64,000 bases of DNA from UBA965 sp040396955 (lineage in GTDB: Bacteria; Chloroflexota; Chloroflexia; Chloroflexales; Roseiflexaceae), in contig JBBAWX010000017.1 in NCBI GenBank assembly GCA_040396955.1, positions 1 to 64,000 of the forward strand, in the 5' to 3' direction. Shown here in pieces: positions 60,594-64,000 of the stretch (position 1 is the first letter of the stretch; each line of letters starts with the position of its first letter). The notes beneath the pieces are model-generated. The model was not told the DNA's origin. It searched no databases and saw only the letters and a list, made by a program, of their open reading frames with translations. A program made the translations under genes and the position numbers.

Positions 60594-62465
60594 ATGAACG
60601 TATTGAGAGAAAACGCACCGCACGCGGTACGGTGGCGCTGGCTGATCTGGCTTGGGCTCGTGCTCTTCAGCTGGGTGGTGGTGTATCTGTTGTGGGCCCA
60701 AGCGCCACGGACCTATACCCTCGATTTAGCCGATCGGAACCGCATCCAAGGAGCATTTCCTCCGGAAGAAGCCGGGAGTTGGTTGCGTGGCGACACCGTG
60801 GTCATGTTGCCCCATACCTACGCTGCAAGCATGCAGATATTGGAGATGCGTTGGCAACGCTTTTCATTGGCCGATGCGTTTCCTGTTACGATTTCACAAC
60901 AGGTAGAAGACGGCGTGCCCACTGCTGTTGCTGAGCTGGTCCCTGATACCGAAGTACGCCGCGTCCACTATTTGTTGCGCGCCGCAGTTTTTGGCGGTGA
61001 CACGGTGCGCCTCTTGAGTCAGACGCAACAATTCAGTGGCGATAGCCGATCGATTGGTGCATTGGTCCGTGAGGTGTCAATCCGCGTGTTGCCCTTTGAT
61101 ACGACCATCTTGCTCTGGTACGTGGCGGGGTTTTGGGTGGTCACGGCGGCGCTTGCGCTCTGGATGAGTCATGGGCGCTGGCTGGGGTTGGTGGTCTGGA
61201 GTATGGTGGTCGCACTCTACGCAGTGGTACTCTGGCAAGAGCTCCAGAGTGGTTTTTATCAGCCGTACATTCTTTTTTCGCCAGCGGGGCGCATGTGGGT
61301 GAGCGCCGTACTGGTGGGATTGGTGCTGTGGCGCACCTACGGACCACGTGCCGAGGTCGACCCTGCGGCGCACCACGGTCGCCGGTTCGGGTTAGATGTG
61401 ATTCGTTTTTTGGCGGTGTTGTGTGTGGTGATTGCGCACGCTGTGCCGTTATTGCCAGCCGAGCTCAGCCGCGACAAAGACGTCTTTCAGTGGTTCGTCT
61501 ACCTTGGCAGTATGGGGGTAGACATGTTCTTTTCGTTGAGCGGGTATTTGATTGGCCGGATTATTTTGCGACTGCTCGACAACATCGACCAATATGCGGT
61601 GGTGCGGCGTTTTTGGGTGCGGCGCTGGTTACGCACACTGCCGGCTGCCTATGTATCAGCGCTTGCGATATGGTTATTTGCGCCGCCGAGTTCGTTTTTT
61701 GCGTACCTGCAGAGCATTTTGTTCTTGGGGACCATCGATCCGCACTACATTGTCGGTGACATGTCGTTTTGGTGGAGCCTGGGGGCCGAAGAAGTCTTTT
61801 ATGTGCTTTTCCCCTTATCTGTGTATTGGTTGTGTCGACGTTTTGCCCTTGCTCCCATCAAAGCATTCATGGTATCGGTGAGTCTGTTTTTGGTAATCCC
61901 AACGGTGGTGCGATTTGTGCTCCAACAGATTTTGAGTTTGCAGGCGGCTGGTGACCTCAACTTCACCATTTATGCGCGTCTCGACTCAATGGTGTACGGA
62001 TTGTTGGTGGCGTGGCTGTATATTCGGCAACGTGCCTGGTTTGAGCGTATCGCCACGTGGGGGTTTACGCCGGGCATTGGTATCATGTTATTTGGCTATT
62101 TGTTGATGGTGAATTTAGACCGCTGGTACATGTTTGGCATTTTCATGGGGCACACATTTATGACACTCGGATCGGCATTGCTCATCCCTGCGGTGGAGCG
62201 GTTTGCCACACTGGGGTGGAAGCCACTTGATCGTTTTGTGTCGTGGGCAGCGCTGATTAGTTACTCGGTCTACTTGTATCACATCATGATCGTCAACTTC
62301 ATCAAACGTACGACAGGGAGCACGCTCGACTACGGTGATTTGGCCTGGCGTGCGGTGGTCTATCTCTGTATCACCGGGGTGGTTGCGTGGTTGAGTTATC
62401 GGTACATCGAAGAGCCGGTGTTGCGCTGGCGTGATCGCCGGTATCCTGAGATTGGCCGGAGCTGA
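60594..62465 (+). CDS. Acyltransferase 3 (OafA/YrhL family) with an extra N-terminal module
   Basis: Membrane O-acyltransferase of about 623 residues that probably acetylates a surface sugar. From about residue 265 the acyltransferase 3 core is complete: RRFGLDVIRFLAVLCVVIAHAV with the catalytic His, MFFSLSGYLIGR, RRFWVRRWLRTLPAAY and a final RYIEEPVLRW. Before it stands an added module: one helix (about 15-35), an extracytoplasmic domain (about 36-170) and three more helices. Standard OafA proteins start directly with the core. The start is uncertain; in-frame ATGs at 60558 and 60594 both lack a well-placed Shine-Dalgarno sequence. Confidence 0.85.
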   Translation: MNVLRENAPHAVRWRWLIWLGLVLFSWVVVYLLWAQAPRTYTLDLADRNRIQGAFPPEEAGSWLRGDTVVMLPHTYAASMQILEMRWQRFSLADAFPVTISQQVEDGVPTAVAELVPDTEVRRVHYLLRAAVFGGDTVRLLSQTQQFSGDSRSIGALVREVSIRVLPFDTTILLWYVAGFWVVTAALALWMSHGRWLGLVVWSMVVALYAVVLWQELQSGFYQPYILFSPAGRMWVSAVLVGLVLWRTYGPRAEVDPAAHHGRRFGLDVIRFLAVLCVVIAHAVPLLPAELSRDKDVFQWFVYLGSMGVDMFFSLSGYLIGRIILRLLDNIDQYAVVRRFWVRRWLRTLPAAYVSALAIWLFAPPSSFFAYLQSILFLGTIDPHYIVGDMSFWWSLGAEEVFYVLFPLSVYWLCRRFALAPIKAFMVSVSLFLVIPTVVRFVLQQILSLQAAGDLNFTIYARLDSMVYGLLVAWLYIRQRAWFERIATWGFTPGIGIMLFGYLLMVNLDRWYMFGIFMGHTFMTLGSALLIPAVERFATLGWKPLDRFVSWAALISYSVYLYHIMIVNFIKRTTGSTLDYGDLAWRAVVYLCITGVVAWLSYRYIEEPVLRWRDRRYPEIGRS

Positions 62466-62480
62466 TACGGTGGTCGTCCG

Positions 62481-62519
62481 TGAAGAAAAACTCGCCCAGT
62501 GCCACGGCACCGGGCGAGT
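62481..62519 (-). terminator. Terminator of the repeat-protein gene
   Basis: ACTCGCCC (62490-62497) pairs with GGGCGAGT (62512-62519), with an inner GTGCC/GGCAC stem, and TTTTTCTTC follows on the minus strand. Confidence 0.85.
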
Positions 62520-62542
62520 CGTCTATTGGTGGGCGGATAGAT

Positions 62543-64000
62543 TTAGTCGTCATCCTCATCATCATCGCCACCACCACCGCCGCCACCGCCGCCGGTTTCG
62601 ATGACCGTCATGGTGATGGTCTGTGAATCATGGGTGGCACCGAGGCGGTCGGTAATCCGGACCCAGTAGGTGTATGTGCCGGCACTTGCCACGGTGAGCT
62701 TGAGCTTTTTGCCACTGCCTGCACTACTGCTCGTGTTGCCGGAGGTGCCGGTGTACCAGGCGTAGGTGTAGGTGGGAGCACCACCACGAGCCTCGACTTC
62801 GAGCTCAATCTCGGCATCTTCACCGGTCTGGAACGGTACCGTACGGCTGGGAGTGATCTTCTTGACCTCCAGTGCCGACGGGGTAAAGGTGGTAGTAATC
62901 GCGCTCGATTTGACCACAGTACCAGCCTGATCGGTGACCTTGAGCCAGTAGCTGCTTGCGCCGCTGCCTAACGTGATTTTGATTTCGTCGTGGTTGCTAC
63001 CAACCGGAGTGGATTCATCGTCAACAGCCCCTTGGAACCAGGCGTAGGTGTAGGGAGAAATCCCTCCTTCGACCTCTGCTTCAATCTTCAGCGTGCCATC
63101 TTTGCTGGGCTTGCTGCTGATTTGGTCAATGACCAGTGCTTGGGGGGTGTACTCGGTGCTGAATGCATCCGACTTGACGACCGTACCGTCGCGATCGGTG
63201 ACTTTGAGCCAGTAGGTGTTGCTCCCTGCGGTGATATCAACCACGAGGGTATCATCATCAGTTCCGACTGGCGTGGATTCATCGTCGACCGCTCCTTGGA
63301 ACCAGGCGTAGGTGTAAGGAGCGACCCCACCTTCGACTTCGACATTGATGACAAGTTGATTGCCGTCTTCGATTTCGGATTCACTCTCAGCGATGACCAG
63401 CGGTGAGGGCGTGTAGGTGCCTGTGAGGGCTCCGGATTTGACGATGGTTCCATCGCGGTCGGTGACTTTGACCCAGTAGGCGAGAGCACCGGGATCAATG
63501 GGGAGCTCAATTTTGCGACTGTTGGTCCCCACGGGCGTGGATTCATCATCGACGGCCCCTTGGAACCAGGCGTAGGTGTAGGGGGCCATGCCGCCTTCGA
63601 CCTCCACTTTGAGCTCGACGATACCATCGTCATTGATTTTGATTTTGCTTGATTCAATGACGAGGGGTTCCGGTGCAAAGATGGCTTCAACGGTGCTCGA
63701 GGAGACACTTGCGCCGAGGCGATCGGTGACCTTGACCCAGTAGTTGCTGTTGCCGGGGTCGATGGCCAGGCGGATTTCGTCATCGTTGCTGCCAACGGGA
63801 GTGGATTCGTCGCCCGTTACGCCCTGGAACCAGGCGTAGGTGTAGGGTGCACCACCACCACTCACCTTGACTTCGAGTTCGACGTACCCACGATCATCGA
63901 CTTCACCAGTAAGACTACGAATGGCGAGTGCGGTTGGGGTGAAATTGACGCTGAGGGCGGTCGATTTCACCACGGTGCTCTCCGCATCGGTGACCTTCAG
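62543..64000 (-). CDS. Secreted-type beta-sandwich repeat protein, 5' end outside window
   Basis: The frame runs unbroken to base 64000, so the N-terminus is missing. The visible 485 residues hold at least five tandem units. The first four show APYTYAWFQG, DDESTPVG or a near form, YW[LV]KVTD and VVKS; the last is more divergent (TYTYAWYTGTSG). The first four are 88 residues (264 bp) apart; the last is 94. These look like Ig-like or PKD/SprB-type surface modules. The C-terminus is odd: nine glycines and then DDDEDDD. No sorting signal or membrane helix follows. Such repeats usually serve adhesion or carbohydrate binding outside the cell. Confidence 0.82.
   Translation of the reverse strand: MKVTDAESTVVKSTALSVNFTPTALAIRSLTGEVDDRGYVELEVKVSGGGAPYTYAWFQGVTGDESTPVGSNDDEIRLAIDPGNSNYWVKVTDRLGASVSSSTVEAIFAPEPLVIESSKIKINDDGIVELKVEVEGGMAPYTYAWFQGAVDDESTPVGTNSRKIELPIDPGALAYWVKVTDRDGTIVKSGALTGTYTPSPLVIAESESEIEDGNQLVINVEVEGGVAPYTYAWFQGAVDDESTPVGTDDDTLVVDITAGSNTYWLKVTDRDGTVVKSDAFSTEYTPQALVIDQISSKPSKDGTLKIEAEVEGGISPYTYAWFQGAVDDESTPVGSNHDEIKITLGSGASSYWLKVTDQAGTVVKSSAITTTFTPSALEVKKITPSRTVPFQTGEDAEIELEVEARGGAPTYTYAWYTGTSGNTSSSAGSGKKLKLTVASAGTYTYWVRITDRLGATHDSQTITMTVIETGGGGGGGGGDDDEDDD
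62754..63837 (-). repeat. 264-bp tandem coding repeats
   Basis: The shared segment AACCAGGCGTAGGTGTA begins at 63828, 63564, 63300 and 63036, exactly 264 bases apart, with a diverged copy at 62754. Conservation is high at DNA level around the WFQG codons and lower between them, so the units could recombine. Confidence 0.85.

Noticed and set aside
62754..63837. CRISPR-like regularly spaced repeats
   Set aside because: The spacing is 264 bp and lies inside a coding frame; these are protein domain repeats.

Overview
The window looks like part of a chromosome of a Chloroflexota bacterium, probably class Chloroflexia. This is inferred from gene content and not from any marker search. The pointers are an auracyanin-type blue-copper lipoprotein, a form II CO-dehydrogenase-like operon (coxG-S-L-M), a sulfide:quinone oxidoreductase, a MurT-type ligase, a PurS-PurL fusion, and secreted proteins with G-P-[IL]-S ... 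VQYFER repeats. The DNA is visibly GC-rich. GTG and TTG starts are frequent and are backed by good Shine-Dalgarno sequences. I see no prophage, transposase, integrase or CRISPR array; nearly everything reads as ordinary chromosomal DNA.

Layout. 1-3785 (-): exopolysaccharide operon with a glycosyltransferase, two Wzz-like proteins, a BY-kinase and a CpsB phosphatase cut by the window edge. 3912-10368 (+): a degenerate rubrerythrin fused to DinB, an unknown protein, a methyltransferase, murT, argS and a HAD phosphatase. 10432-20613 (-): an EamA exporter, three related secreted clan GH-A glycosidases, an AI-2E family permease, polyphosphate kinase and a methyltransferase. 20855-28112: an oxidoreductase, a cyclophilin/acyltransferase/DUF1405 operon, an LD-carboxypeptidase, tRNA-Ser(CGA) and tRNA-Arg(GCG), then an unknown/kinase-like/SirB1 operon. 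28176-36815: aldehyde dehydrogenase plus class III aminotransferase, DinB, D-galactonate dehydratase, PhyH, three META lipoproteins, a macrodomain, a second cyclophilin and OsmC. 37129-44002 (+): the cox operon, an SDR and SQR. 44094-54253: membrane proteins, an O-methyltransferase, DUF1444 with purL, a PH-domain protein, auracyanin, a SIS isomerase and a PHP phosphoesterase. 54353-64000: M42 peptidase, a dense array of DnaA-box-like 9-mers, an ABC-F ATPase, a glutamine-synthetase-like enzyme, an SDR, an unusual acyltransferase 3, and a protein built from 88-residue repeats that runs off the window.

How parts may work together. The 1-3785 operon makes and controls a surface polysaccharide, and the three secreted glycosidases may trim or use surface glycans. 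SQR, the CoxSLM-type hydroxylase and auracyanin point to respiratory or phototrophic electron transfer in a mixotroph. Galactonate dehydratase, the aldehyde dehydrogenase/aminotransferase pair and the glutamine-synthetase-like/SDR pair suggest use of sugar acids and amines.

The least expected signal is the array at 55491-55632. Eleven sequences resembling the DnaA box lie in 142 bp between two convergent genes; one is perfect, and ten of the eleven point the same way. No dnaA or dnaN is nearby. It could be a replication origin, a DnaA-titration site, or another protein's binding array.
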